This document shows positions 8,539 to 16,380 of a DNA stretch of 64,000 nt, one piece after another (positions within the stretch are counted from its first letter, which is position 1; each line of letters starts with the position of its first letter). Both the position numbers and the translations under genes were made by a program. The notes beneath the pieces were generated by a model. That model searched no databases and was not told where the DNA came from. It worked only from the letters and a program-made list of their open reading frames with translations. Origin of the DNA: Rhodospirillaceae bacterium (GTDB lineage: Bacteria; Pseudomonadota; Alphaproteobacteria; Rhodospirillales; UBA2165); NCBI GenBank assembly GCA_947467145.1, contig CANIGJ010000007.1:1-64000 (forward strand). Reading direction: 5' to 3'.

Positions 8539-9600
8539 ATGAAGAACATTGCTATGGGGCCACGCATTTGGATTGCCGCACTCGCCACTCTGCTCGCGGC
8601 GCACACGGCTTCAGCACAGGACTTCATCATCAATGGCGAGAAAATCGCCGATGCCGCGCTTTATGCGGCGGCGAAGAAGGAGGGCAGCTTCACGCTTTAC
8701 GGCACGATCCCGACGGAATCGATGAGCATCACGCTCGATCAGTTCAAGAAGGAAACCGGCATCCAGTACGACTACATCCGGTTGCCGACTGCCAAGATGT
8801 ACGATCGCGTGCTCGCCGAGCATGGCGCGAAGAAGCTGGATGCCGATTATGTCGGGCTCACCGATCTGCCGCTGTTCAAGCAATGGGTCGATAAAGGCAT
8901 CCTCGCCAGCTACAAACCCGTGTCGTTCGGCGCGATCTCACCCGACCTGAAGGACGCCGACGGGCGGTGGTATTATGTGGTGCGCCCGATCAGCAGCATC
9001 GCGATCAACACCGAGATGGTGAAGCCCGGCGAAGAACCGACGAGCTGGACCGATCTGTTCGATCCGAAATGGAAGGGCAAGATCGGCATGCCCTCGATGG
9101 AGGCCGGCGGCAGTGCGCTGACGCTCTATGCGTTCCTGCGCCTGCATGTGGCACCCGACGCTTGGCAGCGCCTCGCCGCCAACGAGCCCCGCATCTATGC
9201 GACGGCGGCGCCGACGGTCGCCGACCTCGTGCGCGGGCGGACCAGCATCGGGGTGTCCGGGGTGACCTCCTATATGCGCGAGATCGAGAACAAGGCGCCT
9301 GTGAAACTCTTGTTCCCCAAAGAGGGCCTCGCCGCCTTCGGCGAGATCGGCAACGTGACCGCCGCCGCCCAACATCCCAATGCCGCCAGGCTTTATATGA
9401 GCTATGTGCTGAGCAAGGCGGGCAGCACGTCCGTCAGCAAGCAGGGCTCGTACGGCACCCACCCCGACGCGCCGCCACCCAACGAGGGCGGCTATCAGTT
9501 CCCGCCGTCCAGCCAAGTCTGGAACATCAAGATCGCCGACTGGGAGAAGTACCAGGAGACCTTCCCCAGGGAATGGAAGGAGATTTTCGAGAAAAAGTAA
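8539..9600 (+). CDS. Periplasmic solute-binding protein, array member 9
   Basis: 353 residues. AGGAA, inside the 3' end of member 8, serves as ribosome site. The signal peptide ends ASAQ. It is the outlier of the array: DFIINGEKIADAALYAAAKKEGS at the N-terminus, DADYVGLTDLPLFKQW where others have DLTDL, RWYYVVRPISSIAINTEMV, GMPSMEAGGSA, and VSGVTSYMREIENKAP after ADLVRGR. It keeps GSYGTHPDAPPP. It ends the array; 106 bases with no clear terminator separate it from the Crp-like regulator. As for the rest, family and export are clear but the substrate is not. Confidence 0.93.
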   Translation: MKNIAMGPRIWIAALATLLAAHTASAQDFIINGEKIADAALYAAAKKEGSFTLYGTIPTESMSITLDQFKKETGIQYDYIRLPTAKMYDRVLAEHGAKKLDADYVGLTDLPLFKQWVDKGILASYKPVSFGAISPDLKDADGRWYYVVRPISSIAINTEMVKPGEEPTSWTDLFDPKWKGKIGMPSMEAGGSALTLYAFLRLHVAPDAWQRLAANEPRIYATAAPTVADLVRGRTSIGVSGVTSYMREIENKAPVKLLFPKEGLAAFGEIGNVTAAAQHPNAARLYMSYVLSKAGSTSVSKQGSYGTHPDAPPPNEGGYQFPPSSQVWNIKIADWEKYQETFPREWKEIFEKK

Positions 9601-9706
9601 CCCTCGCGAGCATCCCCATTCGGAATCACGAGAGTTGACCGTCTGCCCAGTCCACGGATAAACAAGGCATTACAGCTCGCAACGGGCTTCCAACGGCGGT
9701 CCACCG

Positions 9707-10411
9707 ATGACCCTGACAGACGAACACAAACAACAACTTTTGAGCGAACATTTCCTCCTGAGGCACCTATCGCGGGAAGATTTGGGGGCGCTGGCCAAGC
9801 GCGCCGCGGTGCGCGCATTCAAGGCCGACGAGGTCATCTTCAAGCGCGGCGACACCGCCGCCCACATGATGGTCGTGGTCAGCGGCAAGGTGCAGATCAG
9901 TTCGCCCAGCCACGAAGGCGACAAGATCATCTTCGCCACCATGAATCCGGGCGACGTCTTCGGCGAGATCGCGCTGATCGACGGCCACGAACGCTCGACC
10001 GACGCCATCGCCGACGAGGCGACCGAAGTGCTCGAACTGCAGCGCGACGACTTCATCAAGGTGCTCGAGAACAACCCCAAGCTGACCATCGATCTGCTGC
10101 GCGTGCTCTGCATGCGCATCCGCCAGACCAATGAGTTACTCGAGGATTTTTCTATTATCGATCTGCGGCGGCGGCTGGCCAAACGCTTGGCCTATCTCAA
10201 CGACAGTTCGAGCCGCAATTCGGGCGGGCTCAAGCTCACCGTGCGCGTCAGCCAGGAAGAACTGGTCGCCATGATGGGCGTCAGCCAGCACGAGGCGATC
10301 CACAAGCAGCTGCAGCTGTGGGAGCAGCAGGGCATCGTCGCCATGGAAAAGGGCTGGATCAGCATCGCCGATCAGGGCGCCTTGAGTGCCATTGTCGAAG
10401 AGGACTTTTAG
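9707..10411 (+). CDS. Crp/Fnr family transcriptional regulator
   Basis: 234 residues: a cyclic-nucleotide-binding-type beta barrel (about 20-125, with GEIALIDG at 87-94), a dimer helix (about 125-155) and a winged helix-turn-helix (about 175-220; recognition region VSQEELVAMMGVSQ). There is no N-terminal cysteine cluster, so it is not an oxygen-sensing Fnr. Whether it binds cAMP is unknown. It lies in the same orientation 106 bases after the receptor array and could control it, but housekeeping regulation is equally possible. The stop is TAG, followed by a repeat and a weak hairpin. Confidence 0.92.
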   Translation: MTLTDEHKQQLLSEHFLLRHLSREDLGALAKRAAVRAFKADEVIFKRGDTAAHMMVVVSGKVQISSPSHEGDKIIFATMNPGDVFGEIALIDGHERSTDAIADEATEVLELQRDDFIKVLENNPKLTIDLLRVLCMRIRQTNELLEDFSIIDLRRRLAKRLAYLNDSSSRNSGGLKLTVRVSQEELVAMMGVSQHEAIHKQLQLWEQQGIVAMEKGWISIADQGALSAIVEEDF

Positions 10412-10415
10412 GTCT

Positions 10416-10435
10416 GCGACGCGAGGTCGCTTTGC
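10416..10435 (+). repeat. Dispersed 20-bp palindromic repeat, copy A
   Basis: GCGACGCGAGGTCGCTTTGC sits just after the crp-like stop. GCGAC/GTCGC can pair around GCGAG. An identical 20-mer is at 35752-35771, and its last 16 bases recur inside 17511-17535. Confidence 0.7.
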
Positions 10436-10440
10436 TTGAA

Positions 10441-10459
10441 CCGCCCCCTGGGCGGGTTT
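10441..10459 (+). terminator. Weak GC hairpin after the Crp/Fnr gene
   Basis: CCGCCC (10441-10446) pairs with GGGCGG (10450-10455) around CCT and is followed by GTTT. The short T tail makes termination only partly convincing. The position between two + genes fits. Confidence 0.4.
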
Positions 10460-10503
10460 AGGGTCGCCCCCAAATTAAGGCAAACCCCCTTGGAGGACAC
10501 CCC

Positions 10504-10827
10504 ATGGCCGACCAAATCCGCGCCTCGCACATCTTGATTTCCCACGCTGAATCCGATTCCCGCGCCGCCAGCAGCCTGAGCCGCACGGATGCCCTGAAGG
10601 CCATCGAAACCCTCAAAACCCGTATCGAGGCCGGCGAGGATTTCGGCGATATTGCCGCCGACAATTCCGATTGCCCGAGCTCCGCCAATGGCGGCGATCT
10701 CGGCATGTTCGGCAAGGGCATGATGGTGCCGGAATTCGAAACCGCCGCTTTTGGGCTCGATGTCGGCGCCACCAGCGACGTGGTCGAAACCGATTTCGGC
10801 TTCCACCTGATCCAGCGCACGGCTTAA
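10504..10827 (+). CDS. Small cytoplasmic parvulin-type peptidyl-prolyl isomerase
   Basis: 107 residues and essentially one rotamase domain: RASHILISH near the N-terminus, then FGDIAADNSDCPSSANGGDLGMFGKGMMVPEFETAAF and the closing FGFHLIQRT. These are the standard parvulin/PpiC signatures for cis-trans isomerisation of Xaa-Pro bonds. There is no signal peptide or chaperone domain, so it should act in the cytoplasm, unlike SurA or PrsA. TTGGAGGACACCCC gives a strong ribosome site. It is a stand-alone gene between the regulator and the ABC exporter. Confidence 0.93.
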   Translation: MADQIRASHILISHAESDSRAASSLSRTDALKAIETLKTRIEAGEDFGDIAADNSDCPSSANGGDLGMFGKGMMVPEFETAAFGLDVGATSDVVETDFGFHLIQRTA

Positions 10828-10903
10828 TTAAGAACCGCTCGCAATTGTGCGGCCTGGGAACGTCCGCCTTTAAGTGGCGGGCGACTCGGCCCACATAAAG
10901 ACC

Positions 10904-12886
10904 ATGGCGCACAAACCCCACTCCGGGCCCCACCCGACCACCGTTGTGGAGGACGACGCATCTGCGGACGCGCCGCCCACGCCCTATGGCCGCGACGCGG
11001 GGCCGACGCCGTCGTCCAAGAAGCAACGCAACGATTGGGCGGCACTGCGCGCCCTGTCGCCCTATCTGTGGCCGGACACGACCCAACCCGGCGGCGCCGA
11101 GATCAAGGCGCGCATCATCACCGCGCTCTCCCTGCTCGCCGCCTCTAAGGCGGTCGCGGTCTGCATCCCCATCGTCTTCAAGACGGTGATCGACGGCTTG
11201 CGGCTGTCGGATGCGCAAGGCCTCGTCGTCGTGCCGGTCATGCTGCTGGTCGCCTACGGCATCATGCGCATCGCCGCGCAGGGCTTCGCCGAGCTGCGCG
11301 AAACCGTGTTCGCCAAGGTGGCGCAGCGCGCCATGCGCCAGGCCGGCCTGCGCACGTTCGAGCATCTGCATCGCCTCGCCTTGCGCTATCACCTGGATCG
11401 GCACACCGGCGGGCTCAGCCGCGCCGTCGAACGCGGCACCTTGGGTATCGACGAGCTGCTCGATTCCATGCTGTTCAACGTGATCCCGACCGCGATCGAG
11501 ATCACCATGGTCTGCGGCGTGTTGTGGTTCATGTTCGATGTGCGCTTCGCCGCCGTCACCTTCATCACCATCGCGTTCTACACCGCCTGGACCATCGTCA
11601 TCACCGATTGGCGGCTCAAATACCGCCGCCACATGAACGAGATGGAGGGCGAAGCCGCCAACAAGGCGGTCGACTCGCTGCTCAATTACGAAACCGTCAA
11701 ATATTTCGGCAACGAGGCGCACGAGGCGAAGCGTTACGACGCCGCCCTGCAATCTTACGAATCCGCCGCCATCAAGGCGCGCGTGTCGCTCTCGCTGCTC
11801 AATGTCGGCCAGGGCAGCGTCATCGCGGTCGGTGTGACCACCATCATGCTGATGGCGGCGTACGGCGTGCAGGAACACACGATGACCTTGGGCGATATCG
11901 TCATGGTCAACGCCTTCCTGATCCAGCTTTACCTGCCGCTCAATCGCCTCGGCATGGTGTATCGCGAGATCAAGCAAAGCCTGATCGACATGGACGAGAT
12001 GTTCTCGCTGCTCGAGGTCACGCCCGAGATCGCCGATCCGCCGGAGGCCATGCCGCTTGCCGTCACCGGCGGCGAGGTCGAGTTCGATCGCGTGAGCTTC
12101 GACTACAATCCCAACCGCCGCGTGCTCGCCGACGTGTCGTTCAAGGTGCCGGCCGGCAAAAAGGTCGCCATCGTCGGCCCGTCGGGTGCCGGCAAATCGA
12201 CCATCGCGCGCCTGCTCTATCGCTTCTACGACGTGACCGGCGGCGGCATCAAGATCGACGGCCAGGATATCCGCTCGGTCGCGCAGAGCAGCGTGCGCGC
12301 CGCCATCGGCATCGTTCCGCAAGATACCGTGCTGTTCAACGACACGATCTATTACAACATCGCCTATGGCCGCCCGGGTGCGACCGAGGCCGAGATCATG
12401 GACGCCGCGCGCCTCGCCGCCATCCACGATTTCATCGTCAGCCTGCCCGACGGCTATGCGACGCGCGTCGGCGAACGCGGGCTCAAGCTATCGGGCGGCG
12501 AGAAGCAGCGCGTCGCCATCGCGCGCACGATCCTCAAAGGGCCGCAGATCATGCTGTTCGACGAGGCGACGAGTGCGCTCGACACGCACACCGAAAAGGA
12601 AATCCAGAAGGCGCTGACCCAGGTGTCGGCCAACCGCACGACCCTGGTCATCGCGCATCGCCTGTCGACCATCATCGATGCCGACGAGATCCTGGTGCTG
12701 GAACGCGGCCGCGTCGCCGAGCGCGGCACGCATCGCGCCCTGCTCGCCGCCGGCGGCATCTACGCGCATATGTGGGCGCGCCAGCAGGAAGCCGAACACG
12801 CCAAGGAAGTCCTTGAACACGTCGCCGAGGAAGAAGCGGCCGAGCGTGCGGGGAATAAGGCGTCGAAGCCGGAAGCGGCCGAGTAG
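10904..12886 (+). CDS. Atm1/HMT1-type ABC exporter (fused membrane and ATPase domains)
   Basis: About 660 residues from the ATG at 10904; an in-frame GTG at 10874 is a longer alternative. The chain has a polar N-terminal tail, a six-helix transmembrane domain (about 60-340) and an ATPase domain with Walker A GPSGAGKST (425-433), signature LSGGEKQ (529-535) and Walker B LFDEATSALD. The membrane domain contains FNVIPTAIEI and LNYETVKYFGNEAHE, hallmarks of the Atm1/ABCB7 group. That group exports glutathione-linked sulfur or metal compounds across the inner membrane. The C-terminal acidic tail is unremarkable. It works as a homodimer in its family. Confidence 0.93.
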   Translation: MAHKPHSGPHPTTVVEDDASADAPPTPYGRDAGPTPSSKKQRNDWAALRALSPYLWPDTTQPGGAEIKARIITALSLLAASKAVAVCIPIVFKTVIDGLRLSDAQGLVVVPVMLLVAYGIMRIAAQGFAELRETVFAKVAQRAMRQAGLRTFEHLHRLALRYHLDRHTGGLSRAVERGTLGIDELLDSMLFNVIPTAIEITMVCGVLWFMFDVRFAAVTFITIAFYTAWTIVITDWRLKYRRHMNEMEGEAANKAVDSLLNYETVKYFGNEAHEAKRYDAALQSYESAAIKARVSLSLLNVGQGSVIAVGVTTIMLMAAYGVQEHTMTLGDIVMVNAFLIQLYLPLNRLGMVYREIKQSLIDMDEMFSLLEVTPEIADPPEAMPLAVTGGEVEFDRVSFDYNPNRRVLADVSFKVPAGKKVAIVGPSGAGKSTIARLLYRFYDVTGGGIKIDGQDIRSVAQSSVRAAIGIVPQDTVLFNDTIYYNIAYGRPGATEAEIMDAARLAAIHDFIVSLPDGYATRVGERGLKLSGGEKQRVAIARTILKGPQIMLFDEATSALDTHTEKEIQKALTQVSANRTTLVIAHRLSTIIDADEILVLERGRVAERGTHRALLAAGGIYAHMWARQQEAEHAKEVLEHVAEEEAAERAGNKASKPEAAE

Positions 12887-12926
12887 GCTCCGCTTCACCG
12901 CTTCAAGGCCGTTAAAACACGTCGCA

Positions 12927-13907
12927 CTACGCCGCGTCGTTAGTTCTTAAATTAGCCAACAACATCTGACAGTCTTCAAAGAAATAGTAATTCGGACCCG
13001 TGGACATTTTGGAAATATAAGAACTTTTAGGTCGGTGATTTTTGTCAAAGTCGTGTGAGAACCGCAGCGAATGATAAAAATTCTCGTCCATATAGACTTC
13101 AGCAGGACGATGATCTCCGACACGAATTGCACTTCTAACTGCACTATCGATTTCCAGCAGTTGGGCAAATGGCAAACCAAGGCTATTTAGCGATACATGG
13201 TTTTGAGTCGACGAAATGTGTAGCAATCTATCTTCGTAGTACTCATTAATTCCTTGAGCAATGACTGCATATATTTCCATACCGAGAACCTCTCGATATA
13301 CGAATTGAATTTCGGGCAACAATCTAACGATAGTCTCAGGTTCATAGCTGTATTTGACCGCGCTATCCCACGCACCCACAAACCAATTACTCTTTAAAAG
13401 CAAGCTATCCGCAAAAGAGACAAAGGCTACCGTCGGATAACGTCCTGCGATAGCATCGATTCTTTCGCGCAGTAGCACCAATCTGGAATTGTCCAGAGTG
13501 CCGTTTTCCAAGGCCAACCTCACTCCGATCGCGTCTACTAACGCAAATACGCTATGAGGGCGAAGGTGTAGGCCATTCAGCCATTCGCCACGCACGAATA
13601 CTCGTGGCTTCTCGTCATATTGTCGAACTTCAGTGCACGTAATGAATTGGGAGCGAGGCAATGTCACCTTCATTTCATGAAATCGATCATGAATGTTGGG
13701 ATACCAGGATAATTCGATCGCATCCGACTTTATAGAACGCGCAGCGGCATATGATATGTAACCAACATACTTATATTCTTCGCCGGCAAATGTTCCGAGA
13801 AGGTCAGCCTCGTAAGCTTGCATCCATTTTTCATCCATCAAGAAAATGTCGCGATCAAGCGGCACATTCTCAAAGGAGTGAATGTCTATGAACTCATGTT
13901 CAAACAT
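12927..13907 (-). CDS. Uncharacterised 326-residue protein in an A/T-rich islet
   Basis: I do not recognise a named family. The DNA is clearly poorer in G+C than its neighbours, which suggests recent acquisition. The protein is soluble, with no signal peptide or membrane segment. A central block, VFALVDAIGVRLALENG (about 120-137) followed by VAFVSFADSLLLKSNW, has two aspartates spaced somewhat like the metal aspartates of class III nucleotide cyclases. The resemblance is superficial and I would not name it a cyclase. It is ten bases downstream of the antitoxin-like gene on the same strand, so it may be cotranscribed with the toxin-antitoxin pair. Confidence 0.75.
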   Translation of the reverse strand: MFEHEFIDIHSFENVPLDRDIFLMDEKWMQAYEADLLGTFAGEEYKYVGYISYAAARSIKSDAIELSWYPNIHDRFHEMKVTLPRSQFITCTEVRQYDEKPRVFVRGEWLNGLHLRPHSVFALVDAIGVRLALENGTLDNSRLVLLRERIDAIAGRYPTVAFVSFADSLLLKSNWFVGAWDSAVKYSYEPETIVRLLPEIQFVYREVLGMEIYAVIAQGINEYYEDRLLHISSTQNHVSLNSLGLPFAQLLEIDSAVRSAIRVGDHRPAEVYMDENFYHSLRFSHDFDKNHRPKSSYISKMSTGPNYYFFEDCQMLLANLRTNDAA

Positions 13908-13917
13908 CTGACCTGAC

Positions 13918-14202
13918 CTAACCCTCCAACACCTTCGCTACCTCATCCGGCATCTTCGTGATCACGCGCAGATAATTCTGCGCGGCCGCATCGGGCAGGC
14001 GGCGGCCTTGTTCCCAATCGCGCAAAGAGCCAACCGGAATGCCGAAGCGTGCGGCGAACGCATCCTGCGACAGGCCAGTTGCCGCGCGCGCGCGGCGCGT
14101 ACGCATAGCGCTTAGGCCACGTCCATATTCCTCGTCGGTTAGCGGCGCATCATAGTCAGGCTCAACGAGAGTCTTCTCGATAACGTCTTTGTTCGCGTTC
14201 AT
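13918..14202 (-). CDS. HTH antitoxin-like protein partnering BrnT
   Basis: 94 residues. An XRE-type helix-turn-helix spans about 40-90 (GLSQDAFAARFGIPVGSLRDWEQGRRLPD), preceded by an acidic linker (EPDYDAPLTDEEYGRG) that in such partners usually contacts the toxin. It starts at an ATG behind GAGGAGAGCAA and overlaps the 3' end of the BrnT gene by 41 bases in another frame, the usual toxin-first order of brnTA operons. Classical BrnA is ribbon-helix-helix or HTH-like; this is the HTH form. Expected roles: neutralising the toxin and repressing the operon. Confidence 0.85.
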   Translation of the reverse strand: MNANKDVIEKTLVEPDYDAPLTDEEYGRGLSAMRTRRARAATGLSQDAFAARFGIPVGSLRDWEQGRRLPDAAAQNYLRVITKMPDEVAKVLEG

Positions 14203-14455
14203 TTGCTCTCCTCACGCTGATGATGCGATGAACCTCGCCCCGCATCGCGAATACGCAAATCCATAAACGTCCCTCGACCATGCCGTAAGAGATGAAGCGG
14301 TCTTCCGCATAATCGAAGCGAACATCGAGGACATCCCATCTGTCCGGGTCGGACAGCACCTCCGCACCGAGGGCGAGCGGCACGCCGTGCTTGCGCCGGT
14401 TATCGATATCCTTCGCCGGATCGAATTCGATCTGAATGGATGAATTATACGGCAT
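14162..14455 (-). CDS. brnT: BrnT-family ribonuclease toxin
   Basis: 97 residues with the BrnT (DUF497) pattern: FDPAKDIDNRRKHGVPLALGAEVLSDP at the N-terminus, RFISYGMVEGRLWICVFAMRG in the middle, and HRIISVRRANEREQRRY at the C-terminus, which holds the basic residues of the RelE-like active site. BrnT toxins cleave mRNA and inhibit growth until the antitoxin binds. The gene is first in a two-gene, possibly three-gene, minus-strand unit. Its codon use is ordinary, unlike the A/T-rich gene downstream. Confidence 0.9.
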   Translation of the reverse strand: MPYNSSIQIEFDPAKDIDNRRKHGVPLALGAEVLSDPDRWDVLDVRFDYAEDRFISYGMVEGRLWICVFAMRGEVHRIISVRRANEREQRRYREDSR

Positions 14456-14594
14456 TACCGTAGTCGCCTCAAGTTTTGCCCCGCCGCGATAACCTAGAGC
14501 GGCTTGTTATTTTGTTCCTCTATTGTTCTTTTTTCAAGCCAAGCCGGCTCTTAAGACAGCGGCAACGACGGGGTATAAGGCCGCGAACGCCCAA

Positions 14595-14611
14595 GCGGGC
14601 GCCCCGCCCGC
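14595..14611 (-). terminator. GC-rich hairpin directly after a minus-strand stop
   Basis: GCGGGCG (14595-14601) and CGCCCGC (14605-14611) form a perfect seven-base-pair stem right after the TAG of the 86-residue gene. No T-run follows, so it may be a 3'-end stabiliser or a Rho-dependent end. Confidence 0.4.
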
Positions 14612-14872
14612 CTAATCCTCGGCGTTGGCTTCCAGCCAATCCAAGATCGTTTCGATCTTGCCTTCCGTCGGGCCGCTATAGAGGCCGAGGAACTTGGCGC
14701 GTTCGAGCCAATTGCGCACGAACGGGTCGGCGCGGTCGTCCGGGCAGGATGACACGACGCTGACGATCGCATCGGAAACCAGGTTGCGGTGATCGGTCTT
14801 GTCGTCGCCGGTCAGCGCGGTCAGGACTTCCTCGTACCCGTCTTCAACTGCGTCGTCGTCATTCCTCGGCAT
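14612..14872 (-). CDS. Small acidic uncharacterised protein
   Basis: 86 residues from the ATG at 14872, which has GAAGGA at good spacing upstream; the longer reading from 14917 is not needed. It is highly acidic at both ends (MPRNDDDAVEDGYEEV and LEANAED) with a helical middle (HRNLVSDAIVSVVSSC, FVRNWLERAKFLGLYS). It has no membrane segment. It is transcribed away from the tandem MarR-like gene. I do not recognise the family. Confidence 0.65.
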   Translation of the reverse strand: MPRNDDDAVEDGYEEVLTALTGDDKTDHRNLVSDAIVSVVSSCPDDRADPFVRNWLERAKFLGLYSGPTEGKIETILDWLEANAED

Positions 14873-14942
14873 ACAGCGATCCTTCGTCCCGGTGATTTCG
14901 CGGCGAGTGTAGCACACGGATTGTGCCCCGGATTATGAACAG

Positions 14943-14977
14943 GCGCAGGGGCGGTTTTTTGATTCAGCCCCTTGCGC
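14943..14977. promoter_or_regulatory. Long imperfect inverted repeat between divergent genes
   Basis: GCGCAGGGGC (14943-14952) pairs with GCCCCTTGCGC (14967-14977), with one bulged T and a 14-base T-rich spacer. It lies between the divergent 86-residue gene and the tandem MarR-like gene. It could be an operator, possibly autoregulatory, or a leader hairpin. Confidence 0.4.
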
Positions 14978-15008
14978 GGGGTCCGTGCTCGACCCATATG
15001 TTCCTGAA

Positions 15009-16193
15009 ATGTTCTATTTCGATGATGCCGATTCAAAGGGCCCGCCCCCGCCCGGGCTGCTCGATTTCGAGCTGCCGGACAGCTTACGCCGCGCGCGGCA
15101 CGCCGCCCTATTGCCGCTGACCCCGGCCTTGGCGGCGCGCGGCTGGACCGAGCCCCAATTCCTGCTGCTGCAGGCGCTGGTGCAAGCGGGCGAGCCGCTG
15201 GCCCAGGGCGTAGCCTGCGCGCGTGCCGGCCTGCACTACAGTATTGTCCGGTTTCATATCGCGCACCTGATCGCGGACGGTTATATCGCGTGGTCAACGC
15301 CCCCGCCCAAGCACCGGTATCCCTATATCGTCGCGCGCGATATCGGCCGGCGGCAGATCAATCATGTGGGCCGCGAACTCACGCGTGCGGGTGCGCGGAC
15401 CTGGGCCGATCTCGCCACCCTGCCCGACGATGTGCGCATCACCGAGCGCCTGTGCGCGCGGCTGTTCATCCTACTGGATAAAGTGATGCGGACCTGCGCG
15501 GGCGAGCCGACGAACGATGGCGCGAACGCACCCGCCGGTTTGCCGGAGCCCGGCGAGCTTGTCGCGGTCAGCCTGCCGCTGCAGGCGCGGCGCGCGCGCA
15601 AGGCACTGTTAACGCGTCTCGGCCCGGTGTTGCGGCATTACGATCTGGCTGAGCCGCAGTGGCGAGCCTTACGCATCCTCACATCGCAGCCCGGCATCGG
15701 GTGGACGCGGCGCAGGATCGAACGGCGCGGCTGTTTCTCGTTTTCCAGTCCGATCGTGCAGCGCGCGCTATTTTTGTTGAGCCAGCGCGGCCTGGCTGAC
15801 AAGGACGACACCAGCGTCAAGCCCAAGCCTTATCGCACCGGGAAATGGCGTCCGCGCCGGCAGTTCCGCGCCATCGCGACACGCGCCGGTTACGACATGA
15901 TCGCGCGCATCGAGACGAAAGAACGCGAGATGTGCGCCGATCTGTTCGCGCACCTGGAGCTGCGCGAGATGGTGCAGTTGGACCGTCTGCTGAACCGCGT
16001 CACCTGTGCCTTGTTGTGGCAAGACGGCGTGGCGGAAGAGGATCAAGAGACGCATCCCTTTGCCGCGCGATACCGGCATTTTGAGGCGTTCGTGTCTGAC
16101 GCCTCTCGTGTACTTGTCGCCGACAATCGCGAACGGCGCAAAGCGGGTCTGCCCGTGGTGAAGCGACCGCACTTTCTGCATTGGTGGGAATGA
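15009..16193 (+). CDS. Protein with two MarR-like winged-helix modules
   Basis: 394 residues from the ATG at 15009; an in-frame GTG at 14985 with GCGGGG before it would add eight. Two regions read like MarR modules. The first (about 30-150) has LTPALAARGWTEPQFLLLQALVQAGEPL, a helix-turn-helix-like stretch (VACARAGLHYSIVRFHIAHLIADGYI) and a basic wing. The second (about 190-340) has LGPVLRHYDLAEPQWRALRILTSQPGIGWTRRRIERR followed by RALFLLSQRGLADKDD and another wing. MarR proteins normally dimerise to bind a palindrome; this chain could be a covalent dimer. Ligand and target are unknown. Confidence 0.75.
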   Translation: MFYFDDADSKGPPPPGLLDFELPDSLRRARHAALLPLTPALAARGWTEPQFLLLQALVQAGEPLAQGVACARAGLHYSIVRFHIAHLIADGYIAWSTPPPKHRYPYIVARDIGRRQINHVGRELTRAGARTWADLATLPDDVRITERLCARLFILLDKVMRTCAGEPTNDGANAPAGLPEPGELVAVSLPLQARRARKALLTRLGPVLRHYDLAEPQWRALRILTSQPGIGWTRRRIERRGCFSFSSPIVQRALFLLSQRGLADKDDTSVKPKPYRTGKWRPRRQFRAIATRAGYDMIARIETKEREMCADLFAHLELREMVQLDRLLNRVTCALLWQDGVAEEDQETHPFAARYRHFEAFVSDASRVLVADNRERRKAGLPVVKRPHFLHWWE

Positions 16194-16380
16194 CAGCTAT
16201 CGCGCCGTCTCAATGCGCGGCGCGCGGATGTCTTCGCTCAGATGTCGCTTGGCGATCCTCACGGCGCGTCTCCCACTTACCAATGCCTTCGCACGAATGT
16301 AGGGCATCACCGCGACGGCGCATTGTGGCCATTTCGCGAGCAGGGCGGACAAGACATTGTGAGGAGGTCGCTGCGCGCGT

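Noticed and set aside
1..9600. CRISPR-like or transposon-derived explanation for the tandem repeats
   Set aside because: The repeated units are full genes with signal peptides and diverged sequence, without terminal inverted repeats, transposase or target duplications.
10613..12427. 604-codon antisense frame opposite the ABC exporter
   Set aside because: It mirrors the exporter's codons; the composition is histidine/aspartate/glycine-rich noise and the sense strand encodes clear Walker motifs.
12927..13907. Pycsar-type cyclase defence gene
   Set aside because: Only a superficial two-aspartate pattern is seen, and no TIR or membrane effector gene is adjacent.
14162..14202. Frameshift between BrnT and HTH genes
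   Set aside because: The 41-base overlap is in different frames, each with its own start and ribosome site, which is normal for brnTA.
16197..16352. Possible 51-codon minus-strand gene ending IRAPRIETAR in the gap 16194-16380
   Set aside because: It would need a TTG start with no ribosome site, and I recognise no family. The residues read plausibly, so it could be a gene remnant; otherwise I see nothing in this gap.
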